Source of the DNA: Pisolithus tinctorius
Taxonomy: Eukaryota > Basidiomycota > Agaricomycetes > Boletales > Pisolithaceae
Direction of reading: 5' to 3'
Assembly (NCBI GenBank): GCA_024663395.1
Contig: JANFAH010000013.1
Coordinates: 1-64,000 of the forward strand
Length of the DNA stretch: 64,000 bases
Positions within the stretch are counted from its first letter, which is position 1. Each line of letters starts with the position of its first letter. A model generated the notes under the pieces. It saw only the letters and a program-made list of their open reading frames with translations, did no database searches and was not told the DNA's origin. Below, one piece after another: positions 21,933 to 33,612 of this stretch. A program made the position numbers and the translations under genes.

Positions 21933-24922
21933 GTTGGTGCAGGCTCTACCTCTTCCAGGTTGTTAGACCTCTGCTCCCATGTTTTACTCGCTGGCACTTT
22001 ATATTTTGAAGGTGCCAAGAGTATCATATTGTGGCGCCCTGTACTCGCAGCCCTGTACCTAGAGCACGACGGGGAAGATGTCAAAGATAAGGATACTCCC
22101 ATTAATTAGTAATGCAGACGCTGTCAGTTGGAGCAGGCGGGAGCACGGCAACGATAAGGGAAGAGCAACAACAGAAGATAAGAAGAAAAAATTTCGAATG
22201 CAGGCTCCCGATATCAAGTCAATCAAGGTAAATGAGTGGATGTTGCGCTTTATCGACATATCCTTGAAGGTGTTTGATGAATGGACGTTCTGGTTCCCAA
22301 TACTTCCTACGGTGTACGCTGAGGAACGGTCAAGCTCTTCATCCGCAGGAGTGTTTTGTTTCTACAGCTGGAATTACAAGAGTGATAAATGAATTAGCGG
22401 GGCACGTCACTGATACGAACATACATGACATCCCCAAGACGAGATACTTGATGATATTAATTCTGCATGCAATGAATTTTTCTGTCTTCGTATCTTGAGC
22501 TCAGCCAGACTTACCCGCATATGGATGACCAAGCAGGGTCCATGGAACGTCGTCGAGGTAGCAAGCCAGCGTGTGGGGTCTCTGGTACTCAAAAGCGGAA
22601 AGTGACCAAGAACAAAAAAAAGTTCCGAAAGCCCAATGTCAGCCTTATCCTCGTTATCTACATCGTGCCTTCAGTCGCTACGAGGTCCTAGGCGAATGCA
22701 TTCCACTCATCTCGGAATAGGCCAGGAACTGTCAGGGAAACTGGTATCAATTGCTCCGATATCTGTTATCCCTTCGATATGGGTGTGAGTGACATCCTTT
22801 CGTCATTCTTGCGAGTCAATTGAGGCTCTATCATAACCGAAACGCTGTCGGGTAAGTTGAGAGGCAGCCTGTGGTCGCACTAACCTCAACCACTCTTTTC
22901 CTGTCGAACTCCCTTCACACAAGGACCATGAAGGCGCGACAGTGTTGATAGAAGTCGAAGGTGTCAAGAACGACACAGAAGACCAGAATAACTGTGTTGA
23001 TGTTCCAGCAGACGCTTTGAGTGTATGTATGCCGGTCACCTCAGGCCATTTTTGTGGTTGAGCTGACCATGGTGGGCATCAGTGCGAGAGGATTCGTCAA
23101 CCGTATATGTGTGTATATATATATACCGTGATATCTCTCAATCAGAAGCCTTTATCAAGAAGAGACTCGATTGGATGAGGCCGAACGATATCGGGTGATA
23201 GCTTGGGCGAAGGTGGGCTATACTTGCCTATCTCCTTATCGCTTAGATATGTGGCTGACCTTGGACATTTACTTCGTCGTATGGCAGGAACGCACCTGGC
23301 CTATAACTCTTTGACTGATAAAGAATATATGCCGTGAAGAAATTTGACCTTATTCAAGGCAAAACGCCTCCTTAGCACTTACCGTTGGCCTATGAAAAAA
23401 AAAATTTCTAAAAATGTTGACCATGGATTGGTATGCTCAGCAGGACCCTGCATATTTCATGTTTTATATAGGTCAACAAGTCATTTTGAACACTACTGCC
23501 CCCTTGTTAACAACAAGCAATGGCCGTCTGGCCAACTCTGGCCATCACATGCTTACCACGAGCTCCAAGTGTACGCGGCCACCGTACATCCCACTAGAAT
23601 GTGTAGCGCAGACCAGTGGTTTCTCGTCGTCGAAACACTGTGGATCTGGATAGGATTTCGAGTTACGCTGAAAAAGATCATGTCAGAGGCCGCTGGGCTG
23701 CTGGGCGGATTAGGAAGAAAGTAGCTCATTTTCCCCGGGACTCTATGAGGGGTTTTTGTCTACCAGTGTCAATTAAGGAGCTCCCCGGCTTAGGGTTAGA
23801 GGCCTGAAGTTGCGACTGGAAAAGAAGGGGCATGAGCACTGGATTTGCCAATTCGAATGTGAGCTTGTACATTCGCGCAAGATCAATCAAGTTGCCGAGG
23901 GTTCGGATGCTGCCTTCAAGACATGGGTTATATCCGCCTGATATGTGGCAGTGAGTTATAGGGGTGATAAGTGGACCAAGGATACAGACCAGCAAAGACG
24001 AGCTGCATGCTGTTAGGCACTGCGGGTCTCCCTCTAAGACGAGAGAATGCCACAATGACGAGTGCCAAATTCATTTGGTATCTGTCTCGGAGAGGTAAAG
24101 CGAGTCACCGTCACTTGAGCTGTGAGGTTGGAGTTGGTAGGGATAACGTAGGCTTGCCACACACAAATCTTGAGCACGGGTCGACAAGACCAATGATAGT
24201 CTGAAGTACTCCTCCGACCAGACCGTAAGTCATCAATAAATTCGCTTTAATATCCCACGGTTACTCTTTAGCACTTTCCCTTTGATGAATACACCGTTAA
24301 CAAGGAGCTTGTCTGAGGAGAAATGGGAATAGAATACGATGCATTTTCCGCCCAAAAGCCAGAACAATGGTATACACGTCGACAGCTGGTCCACGAGGAA
24401 AACATTGCGCTTGTCCATAGCAAAAGCTGGGTCAAGTGCCAGAGTTGTCAAGTACGATATGGAACATGCCCTTCCAGGAGCGGGGAAGTGGCAGAACGAC
24501 GTGGTGCACACGCAATGTGTCTTTGCTATAAATCAATTGTACAAGAACCAGACCAGATAGATCAAATACACCTTCTCGAATCTCGTCGAAGTAGTGTTCC
24601 TCGAAGTTGTAGTGCGAAGTGCAAATGTCGACGGAGTGCGCAAGTGCAACGTCTACAACAAGCTTTTCGGCTTTCCCTTAGACAGTTTTATAACGGAGCT
24701 GTTAGCGACGACAAAGACACACCGTACCCAAATGCAACCTGCAACTTGGTTGGAGTCGCCATGATTAGCTCTTCAAGCTTCATGTATCGTGCCGGCCCAC
24801 ACATTAATATTTCCGGTATCACGTGGTTTTGGACACTTACGTGAGCATTCCTAAAATGGGTGGAAGCTGGGATCTCGTCGTTCGTCGCTGCCGTTGTCGT
24901 CTACCAAGCTCAAGTTCCAACC
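21933..24922. other. Gene-poor 3-kb interval
   Basis: No gene is supported. A plus-strand stretch near 22895-23050 encoding VELPSHKDHEGATVLIEVEG looks protein-like but has no splice partners that I could find. A 173-codon frame at 24323-24844 has no recognisable composition. Promoters of the nitrate transporter (left) and CWC15 (right) must lie at its ends. Confidence 0.4.
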
Positions 24923-25988
24923 ATGTCTACCGCGCACAGACCCACATGGGATCCCGCTCAAGCCAAAGATGTCAAAGGTGGCTCACGGCAATACTCAGTC
25001 CGTGACATGGCTGCCCACACGAAACTCAAGTTTCGGTGAGTTCGTTGGTGACCACTCACATATTCCAGAGACCCCGAGTCATACGTTTCAGTCCAGTCAG
25101 CCAGGGCAAACTTCGGTAGGAGAGGTCTCACGGAGAGATTTAAGAGCGGAGCTACTCGCCGCGGAGGAGGACGCGCGAAATAGGAAGCGGAAAGCGGAAG
25201 GAAAGCCACCTTTACCTGCTGTCGCCGACGGCACTGCTAACGGAGGAGGCGAAGACGAAGAAGCGAACAAGAGACGGAAAATGCTACAAGAGGCTCTAGA
25301 ACTGGACAAAGACGAAGATGATGATGAGGACGACAAATCTGAGGATGAGACTTCTCAGAAGGCGAACAATGATGCCATGGACGAGAGGTACGTGACCCCT
25401 ACTATTTCTCTCCATTCATATAACTGACATCCGTATTCAAGCGAGGAAGAAGAATCCGAGGAAGAGGACGATACAGATGAACTCCTGCGCGAACTAGAAA
25501 AGATCAAACGGGAACGTGCAGAAGAAAAGGCCCGGCAAGAAAGGGAGGACTCCGCCGCAAAAGCAGCAGCCCGCGAAGTAGAAATAGCCACCTCAAACCC
25601 ACTTCTGAACCTCGCGGCAGCACTGGGACAGGCTCCCGGTGTCAATACTACCGTTCCAGGAACTTTCTCTGTGAAACGACGGTGGGATGATGGTAAATGC
25701 GATCTCCCGTGCACTTTCCCTAAATTCTCACTTTCACTTACTATCATTTCAGACCTCATTTTCAAGAACCAGGCAATGAACCAGAAGAGGGATTCATCTG
25801 GTCAATTCGTGAACGACCTGCTCCGTACCGAATTCCACAAGTATGTCATTGTTCCCCACGCCATAATGTCACGTATTTGCTAATGCGACTTTTTCAGAAA
25901 GTTCATGGCAAAATTTATCAAGGTGAGCCCTTCGAAAGACCTATGGGGTTTGCCCTAGAATCTTGATGGTCGTCTTTTTTTATAGTGA
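24923..25988 (+). CDS. CWC15: Spliceosomal protein CWC15/CWF15
   Basis: Exons 24923-25035, 25097-25387, 25442-25692, 25753-25840, 25898-25922 and a final exon consisting of the stop codon alone (25986-25988) sum to 771 nt, 256 residues. The N-terminus ([19 protein letters not shown], then [17 protein letters not shown]) is the family hallmark. A charged middle with long acidic runs follows. The conserved C-terminus ([14 protein letters not shown], then [20 protein letters not shown]) completes it. CWC15 is a component of the Prp19-associated (NTC) part of the active spliceosome in the nucleus. The last intron separates the final Lys codon from TGA; reading through instead would add about a dozen residues. 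Confidence 0.93.
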
Positions 25989-26078
25989 TCATGGCCCAAC
26001 GCATCGGGGGGGTTTGTATAGATATAGTTAATACCCTGGCGCCATATGCTAGCTCACGAACTACTCGGACCTTCATTA

Positions 26079-28245
26079 TCACGTCCATTCCCAACCTTCT
26101 AACGCCCACTCTGGTATTTCCGTCTGGAAACTTCCAAGGCTGGTAGTGTACTTGAATGCATGTAAAAAGATGTACAATTTCTCGGGCCTTGGATCTGGAT
26201 GAAGCGGCAAATAACATTCCGGGCAATACAGCGTCCCAGTATCCGGGTCTACTGCGGGCTCTGGTGCTTCCATCGTGGGTAGTTGAGCCAGTGCTTCGTC
26301 GAGAGAGAGCTGCGCAGCTACTTCCTCGCCCTCTCCGTCCACGCCCGAAGTTGCATCTTCTGCAACACCTGGGGGCGAGACCTTGGTGTGAGATCTAGAT
26401 CGCGAGCTACGAGATGCCTCACCTCCCCGCTTTCGTCTGTTTTGAGGTGGCAGTGGCGGTATACGGAATGTTCTTGGGGTGAGCGCTCCCTTCGCGCGGA
26501 ATACGACGTCGCGCCATCGGCTCCAATCTTCGTCTTCGTCCTAGACATTTACGGTAAGAACTTGTTTGCAAGGATGAAATCAGAGGAGACACTACGCCCC
26601 TTCATATTTCTCAACCGAGTAATAACCTGCACTGCTTCGGAAGATAAAGGAACAGGGGAGCCCATCCCAATATCATGTCCAGTCTCCCTTGGAAGTAACT
26701 GTCGTCCATGGTTACCAAGGCCGCCGTCATCCGTACCTGCCCTGAGCAATTCAGGGATATATTCGCTGCGTAGGTGGGGCGGCGGGGCGGGTGCTGCGCG
26801 TTCAACTGACGGAACGATGTCGACACCGCCTTCTCCAAGATTCGGTCCCTGAGCAGTACGTCAACCACCTATCCATCATTACCGCAGTCACACAAGGAAC
26901 GCGAACCCATATTCGTTCCTCGGAGTAGATAGGGTCGTTGGCTATTGGGTGTCCGAGGTATTGGAGATGCACACGGATCTGATGTGCTTCGACCGGCAGT
27001 CAGGATCCAGAACTATGAGTAGACAAACAGCGACAACTTACAACGACCAGTGAATGGACGGCCTGCGACAGATATGAGCTGTTAGCAATGATATATAGGA
27101 GACAAAAGAGGAACGAGAATACGGTACACCGAACAACACTAGTGTGGGTATTCGAATCGTAATGTATCCTGTTGAAAGCAGTCTTCGCGGGCTATCACGT
27201 TAGGTGGTCAGAGCTTTTGCCATAGACATGCATAAACGCAACGCAGCTCACCTTCCCTTGCGGATGCACGATGTTCAAACCCATCTGGCGATCGACGGTT
27301 AGAAGAGGCTCCTCCAATACCACCTCGCCGCTTCGTTTTGCATTGTCAGTATTGTCGGACGGGCTGCCAGGACGATCAGGCACCGATACTCACACAGGGA
27401 ATTCTCCCTTGCACCGAGCTATATATTCTTTGCGGACGGAACCATTGACGAACTCAGCCGAAAGAGAACGTGCGAGGTCAGCGTTGAGGGGGACGATCAT
27501 GAGTCCCGATGTTAATCTATCTAGTCGATTGATCGCTTAATGGGGCCAAACAGAGAGGTTGAGAGGATCAACTCCGAAAGGAAACTAAGGAACGGACTGT
27601 ATACTCTGTCGAACCCGAAGTCATTGCGCAGAATTTGCACCAGGCTGTGATGGTAGTATCGACCGGTTGCATGGACGGGCTACGATGAGAAGTGAACAAC
27701 TTCGCCCTCAGGCTGGTCTTCCGTAACGAGAGAAAACTCACAATACTTCCTGGCTTGTTGATAACAAGAAATCCTCGTTCCTTGTCATGGAGTATAATCT
27801 TCACGGGAGTCGAAGAAATGGGTGGTTCGTGTCTGTGAACTACGTTCCTAGACTACCCATGAGCACGATATTTCATCCACCCATGGATACTTCAATGGGC
27901 GTTACCCACTCGATGCGATCCCCGTTTTTGATGATCGTATCAGGTTTGGCGGACTTGCCATTAATCGAGGTCACCCCGGATTCGAGGGCGTATCGCTGGC
28001 GCAGTTGCAACCATCAATTAACACATCTCAGTTGGGCGGCGAAGTGCAACGGAGGACTATTATCAGGAACGCACATAATACTCCATCGATCGATCTCTGA
28101 ATTCTGTGGACACGACTTCTAAGATCTCACGACCGAGCCAACGTTCCTTAGCCATCGTAGTGTATGGATGCCAGTACGGTGTGAGCTTCCTGATCCCCGG
28201 TGCAGACCCCTGGGCTGGTTGGGGTGTCTGGGGATCATCAGACAT
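26079..28245 (-). CDS. RluA-family tRNA/RNA pseudouridine synthase (Rib2/Pus9-like)
   Basis: A many-exon minus-strand gene. An N-terminal RERWRGREL-like [17 protein letters not shown] with FRDRSMEYY opens an S4-like module ([17 protein letters not shown]). Then come [18 protein letters not shown] and [17 protein letters not shown]. The catalytic motif [12 protein letters not shown] carries the conserved Asp that attacks uridine. After it come [23 protein letters not shown], then [26 protein letters not shown]. The tail holds a [19 protein letters not shown] segment with a CxxC pair and ends at 26079. The family makes pseudouridine-32 in cytoplasmic and mitochondrial tRNAs; no deaminase domain like that of yeast Rib2 is seen. 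The start at 28245 is the first ATG before [10 protein letters not shown]; an in-frame start at 28389 would add 48 residues. Confidence 0.88.
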
Positions 28246-29058
28246 AGTCGTCGCGGTGCGGGTGATGAAGCGCGCGAGGAAGTGCCGGAACTGATCGCGA
28301 GAAGAGAGATTTGTGAGTGATCCACTCCCTCTTTGCTCGAGTGTGTACGATTCGTTACGGGCCAGCCTGATGGTGATGATTTGGGTCACGGAATGACAAT
28401 AGGGTTGCTGGAAACGCTACTACGGCATTACGCTTCTATTTCAACGTTGCATTGATTTGTACGCACGTTCAGAAGAGAGAAGGACAAGCAAAAAGAAAAG
28501 CGACGATGATGGTGCGTCTACTACGGCCACCGTTGTGGCTATACAATTCTTGATTGGACCACACTCATAATTTCAGTGATGGAAAACAGTACTAAGTTCT
28601 GCGTTGGTCGTTGGACCCGAACAGAAACATAGTATACGGTCATGCCCGAAAGCCCCAGAAGGACACGGTGAATCATCCAATTCGACGCCTTGACTCAAGA
28701 GGTGGGCATCCGTCAAATGCCGAACACTCACCCAGGTTTGGTGGTACTGCTAACGAGTACCCGGGGTCCTGCTTTTTTTCCTTTTTGAGAATTTTTGCGC
28801 GTCTTGCAGCGTTTTCATTCCAAACGAGTTTCTACGACGTAGCTCTGCATTTTAGCCTTTATGATAGCGGACGGACCCACCCAAATATATGTTGTCTCCA
28901 TCGTTCTAGATAGTCAATTTGTGACATATCATTGCAATTTTGAGATTTATGAGTGATTTAACTTACCGGTACCCAAACCCAGATTTGGCAATCAGCCATC
29001 CTAATATGCGTCCAAGATCTAGATCAACGCGCCTTGAACGCATCCGTTTACTGTAAGG

Positions 29059-29073
29059 ACGCGTTCAACGCGT
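29059..29073. promoter_or_regulatory. Paired MCB-like ACGCGT sites
   Basis: Two exact ACGCGT palindromes at 29059-29064 and 29068-29073, with further ACGCG/CGCGT half-sites within 40 bp on either side (near 29027 and 29081). In yeasts this is the MluI cell-cycle box bound by MBF. The cluster lies about 250 bp upstream of the zinc-finger-like gene. Regulation is inference. Confidence 0.4.
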
Positions 29074-29208
29074 CTTTCTCGACGCGCTCTTCCTCTCCCA
29101 TCATCCATGTACCATACCACCCCATAGAGTGTCTTGTCACCGGACATCAACTTGTAATGGATAACAATACTGTATCTCATAATCCCTCGGCACCATTCAA
29201 CTCTCGGA

Positions 29209-29850
29209 TTGCACACGAAAGGTCTCGACCAACGGACGCAATATTTAATCATAGAACTCTCCCCCTATCGTATACTCCACCATCGCCGCTGCCTGGAGCT
29301 TCCCGAAGCGATGACGGACTTTCTGTCCCGCAATCAACGCGAGGCATTGTACGGGAAGCTTCCCCATTTGGGACGTTCCTGCTTGACCCGCAGCTCTCAC
29401 GTCCTCTATCTAATAACTCCCAGCCATACGCGCTGTCCTTACCAGGTCCAGATCAAGTTTGCGTACGCAGAGAAAGGCTCGAAGAAGCGTCCATGTCGAA
29501 ACGTCCCTGTGGTCTGTCCATTGTGCCCGCTCCCTCCGCGTGCACGACAGACCGATTGGCGAGATGGAGTTTGGAGGTACAATATGGAGCAGCACCTGAA
29601 CTTCTACCACTCGGAATACGCGCATCCTGGCAAGGTTTCTGGCCTTCCTCTGCCACGCGAGGTTGCCACTGCTACCCTTCTGGATCCCCGCGAGGAGGAG
29701 AAGTTCGGTGTCCCTCAGCGCCCTGCATTTACCAACATCATCGAGAAGGATACGGAAGGCACGTCTGCTGGTGAGAAGCGCAGGTCCGCCAATGCAAATG
29801 CTTTTGCTGCCGGTGCCGCAGGAGGTAAACGCCCTCGTCATTCGAAGTAG
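29209..29850 (+). CDS. Zinc-finger-like hypothetical protein
   Basis: The open frame ends with a stop at 29848-29850; the first ATG is at 29209 and a second candidate at 29311 (MTDFLSRNQREAL). The distinctive part is a CPLCPLPPR pair followed about 20 residues later by VWRYNMEQHLNFYHSEY, a C2H2-like spacing of Cys-x2-Cys and His-x4-His. After that come TATLLDPREEEKFGVP and a basic, Ala-rich tail (GGKRPRHSK) that looks like a nuclear localisation signal. A DNA- or RNA-binding nuclear role is inference. An overlapping frame (29034-29774) is Ser/Pro-rich and could supply a 5' exon; the exact start is uncertain. Confidence 0.55.
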   Translation: MHTKGLDQRTQYLIIELSPYRILHHRRCLELPEAMTDFLSRNQREALYGKLPHLGRSCLTRSSHVLYLITPSHTRCPYQVQIKFAYAEKGSKKRPCRNVPVVCPLCPLPPRARQTDWRDGVWRYNMEQHLNFYHSEYAHPGKVSGLPLPREVATATLLDPREEEKFGVPQRPAFTNIIEKDTEGTSAGEKRRSANANAFAAGAAGGKRPRHSK

Positions 29851-31364
29851 AGTTACCATTGTCATTTTTGCTCGCTTTCCTTTGCTCTACACGCCGAAAA
29901 TTCCTTTTATTCTTGCAGCAGAGGTCTCGTTTATGTCTTCATTCACTCACTGATGTCAATAACTGCTACGTTCTTTGTCCATTTCACGCGCTGTTGATGT
30001 TTTTCGTGCGTTCGATAGTCCCCTGTACTACTACTGCGGTGTTCGGTGTCCCGCTCAATGTCAAATTCATGTGTGCTATAAAAAAAAATAGCCGTGACAA
30101 AAGAGTGACGAATGATACTATCTATGGTAAAGAGTAACGCGTTAGGGTGGTGGTGGTGGTGCTCCCATCAATGGGCGTCAGTGTCTTCAAAGTCTGCATT
30201 GCCGTCCTCTTGCCTTGACTAACCAACTTCGAAGATCCTGCGGTCGGTGCTTTCCAAGGACCTTTTCAGCTATTTTTTTTCCACGCATGACAGTATCGGA
30301 TCTGACCGTCTGTTGCGTCCTTGCAGTCCAACGTGTTGGGGCTCCTCAGATCGAGAAAAAGTTGTCCCCTCAAAGTCAGGTTCCCCGAACACGTTCAGCT
30401 TTCGCTTTATTTTCTGCCGTGACTGACTGCACGCCCTAACGCATCATTTCCGGTAACCACGGGAGATTTCGCATCTAGGTCGTTCAGAAATGAGTATTCC
30501 TGAGACTTGTGAGAATTGATATGGATTATCGTGCGGCTCCGGCGAGTAGCGCATCTCTCTGACCTTGGGCCCTACAATCGCCGAGGGTCTGCGTGTTCTC
30601 TCCCCATGTGTGTCATCTTACGTTTGTGTAAAGGTAAGCAAGATTGCATCCGATGAGTAAATATAGCTGATTTTGCTCAGTAACACCCTTTTTCATAGCA
30701 TGCTGCATCACTTTCGTGGGGTGGTTCTCTCGGACCGCTGAATTGAAATGACGTGCACGGGTCGGGGGGTAATGCGTTCTTTGATACCATTGGACTCAGC
30801 GGTGATTCGTTAGACGTTTTCCTCCTTGCGCTAACACAAAAGCTGACGTTCGTTTTGACAGACATACGACGGCGTCTTCTAAGTCAGGACCAATATCAGA
30901 TTGAGTTTCCAATCACCAGTGGGGGTGACCGAATCGGCGATGCACGATGGGGGTGGGAGTAAGCATCGTCGCAATAAGCAGTTGGGTTGGGTTAGTCCGT
31001 GCGAGGAGAGTTTCCGGGTGTGCGCGTGACTCGGTCGGACGGAATGCCTCAGGTGCCCCGAGACAGACTAACTATGATATCTGAGGGGTGGTGCCACTAC
31101 TCGTTCAGGCCAAGGTACGAATACCATTCGCGGAGGCGGTTGCAGTGACATAAACCACAGTCATTGATCTCACACTGCTTTCTTGTTTCATGTGCTAATA
31201 ATTCGATGTCATTGCTGGGTGGCTCCCTCTCTGGTGGCGCTGCGTCGGAATCATGTCACAGGCATTCCGCGGCGCTCCCCGTGCTCAGCAGCTGTTCCAA
31301 AAAATACATTTAAGGGGAGTGTTCAGTCATCCTGGAGTCCCCACTCTGAAAATTACACTCAGAA
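29851..31364. other. Gene-free interval
   Basis: No supported gene. A run of TGG triplets lies near 30150. The promoter of the MOCOS-like gene should be at its right end. Confidence 0.45.
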
Positions 31365-33364
31365 ATGGGAAACAAGCTCTCTTCCATCTTATCCAGTGAC
31401 CGCAGGGTCCATGCCAAGCAGGTCGACGACGAACCCGTCTTTGCCTCTCCTGTCGCACCCAGCCACCGGGATGGATCGCGATTATCGAGGTCGCACTCGT
31501 CGCACGAGACGCTCTGCGAGAAACACGTCTACCATCTTCCACGGCAGCCACCCCCATCCCCACCCACTCCCCATCGCCCACTGGCTTATACACCCCTAAC
31601 CCTCGCTTGCCCCCGGAGCAACGATGGTCGATTAGCAAGGGCATATCTCGCCTTTCTCAAGTCATTTCCAGAGTATCAGAGTACTTGGATACTCGATTCG
31701 CTGCGCCGAACAGACTTTGCGCGCCTAGATCGATCTGGGGAAACGTATGTGGATTACATGGGGGGCGCGCAGCATCCAGAGAGCCTCGTGCGTGCACACA
31801 GCGATTTCCTGTCAGAAAGTATTCTGGGGAACACGCATTCTGTCAGCAACAGGTAAATAAGCCCCAACATTCGAGCTGTGTATGGGCGACTTATCTTATC
31901 TCACAATTCGCACCCAGTTCGAAGCTTTCGTCCATCTGTGCCCACGATGCACGAGACGCCGTTTTGTCATTCTTCAGGGCTCCACCGGGATACACGGTCA
32001 TATTTACTGCCAACGCTACCGGTGCACTGAAACTTGTCGGCGAGTCCTACCCGTTCAAGCAAGGAAGCTCCTATGTCCTTTGCGCCGATTCACACAATAG
32101 CGTGCACGGTATCCGCGAGTTTGCATCGCGGCATGGCGCGGAAGTACACTATATTCCTTCTATGCCTACCGGCGGCTTCATCCTTTCTGCCGCAAAGGTA
32201 ATGTCACGTCCGTTTATATGCGCCCGCGATGTGCGCACTATCTCACCTCGCACCGACAATATTGTAGGATATCTTGCAACAATATCATCCCAGGGATTCT
32301 GCGCCATCTCTCTTCGCATTGACAGGCCAGTCGAATATCTCGAACACGAAAAATCCACTGGAGATATTGGTCCATGCGTCTGCGCTCGGGTACCATACTC
32401 TTCTCGATGCGGCAGCACTTGCACCCACCTCGACCATCTCACTTGAAAATACCCCTGTCGACGCAATGGCGATAAGCTTCTACAAGATGTTCGGTTATCC
32501 AACCGGTGTCGGAGCCCTCGTTGTCAAAGAATCCTTCTTGAAGTTGCTTGAACGACCGTGGTTCGCCGGAGGAAACGTGGACGTCGTTCAAGTACCTGGT
32601 ACACTCGTCACACGATCGGCAAGCCTGCACGAACGGTTCGAGGTATGTGCTATGCAAGTCAAATCTGAATACAGATCCGCCTTTTTCTTAACTTGGCGAT
32701 GACTTCTTTCAGGACGGGACCATCAATTATCTATCATTATCAGCCGTGACGGATGGACTACGATTTCTATCAGCCTACCTTCCTTTCCTTCCACTTCGCC
32801 TATCTTGCCTCATGCATTTCCTCACCTCTTCTTTAATACAAATGCGTCATGACAGCACTGGCGCCCCGGTCGTCAAAATCCTTTCAAAGCCGCCCTCGAA
32901 GCGACTAAAGTACATCGGCGAAGAGGCTGATTCGGGATCTACGGTCTCTCTCATATTTCTATCGGTATAAGTTGTTCCGTCATATTTTCTCAGAATGTAT
33001 CCGCTGACTTTTCTACCGTTATTACCAGCCCTCCGGTGACATGATACCAAACTCTTTTGTTGAACATGTTGCCGTCTCTCACAACATATCGTTGCGTACA
33101 GGGTGTATGTGTAACCCAGGCGGTGCAGCAGCACTACTAGGGATCGAAGACCAGATGGCACTCCTCTACCCGGGTGTCACACTCAAGGACTTTGAGCAGG
33201 TGGTTGGAAGGGAACTAGGGGTAGTCAGGATCAGCCTCGGTCTCGCTACCACGTTCCATGACGTATGGAGGGTGATCGACTTCGTGTCCAACCTTGCAAA
33301 CGATCGAATCCGCCGAAAGTTGTGGGACGCTTGGATCAACGTTCCCGTTGGTCAAGCTATTTGA
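31365..33364 (+). CDS. Class-V aminotransferase / molybdenum-cofactor-sulfurase-like protein
   Basis: Five exons (31365-31852, 31918-32197, 32268-32642, 32713-32964, 33029-33364) sum to 1731 nt, 576 residues. The PLP-dependent fold is marked by YVDYMGGAQHPESL and GNTHSVSN near residues 130-160. Next come TANATGALKLVGESYPF, DSHNSVHGIREFA and LFALTGQSNISN, then the presumed PLP-lysine loop AISFYKMFGYPTGVGALVV. The motif LRTGCMCNPGGAA carries the cysteine that in MOCOS/HxB-type enzymes receives the persulfide sulfur. The C-terminal MOSC domain of full-length Mo-cofactor sulfurases is absent; the protein stops soon after VVRISLGLATTFHDVW. It may be a stand-alone sulfurase-like enzyme. Substrate unknown. 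Confidence 0.85.
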
Positions 33365-33612
33365 TGGGCCCCCAACTGCTCGCTGCTACTACGACTATTT
33401 AGTTTCAGGCGGTGCCACGGAACATGTCTACCATTTCAGCCGGAAAAAGCACATCGGAGTGGATGTTACTGTAATGCTGTATATTACTGTGTATGATACC
33501 AACAACTTTAACTTGCTGGCCACTTACCATACTTCCCTTGCACGTTCATCATAATACGTTTTGCATTTATTTTTCCTGCTGAATCATAAGGGGAAGCAGC
33601 CACACCAGTATA

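Noticed and set aside
24323..24844. 173-codon plus-strand frame
   Set aside because: No domain-like pattern, odd composition, no neighbouring exons. Probably chance.
19861..28245. Nitrate-assimilation gene cluster
   Set aside because: Only the transporter is present. Neighbours are a splicing factor and a pseudouridine synthase, with no nitrate or nitrite reductase.
29034..29774. 246-codon Ser/Pro-rich frame overlapping the zinc-finger-like gene
   Set aside because: The downstream part overlaps the better-supported Cys/His frame in another phase. At most its first part may be an upstream exon.
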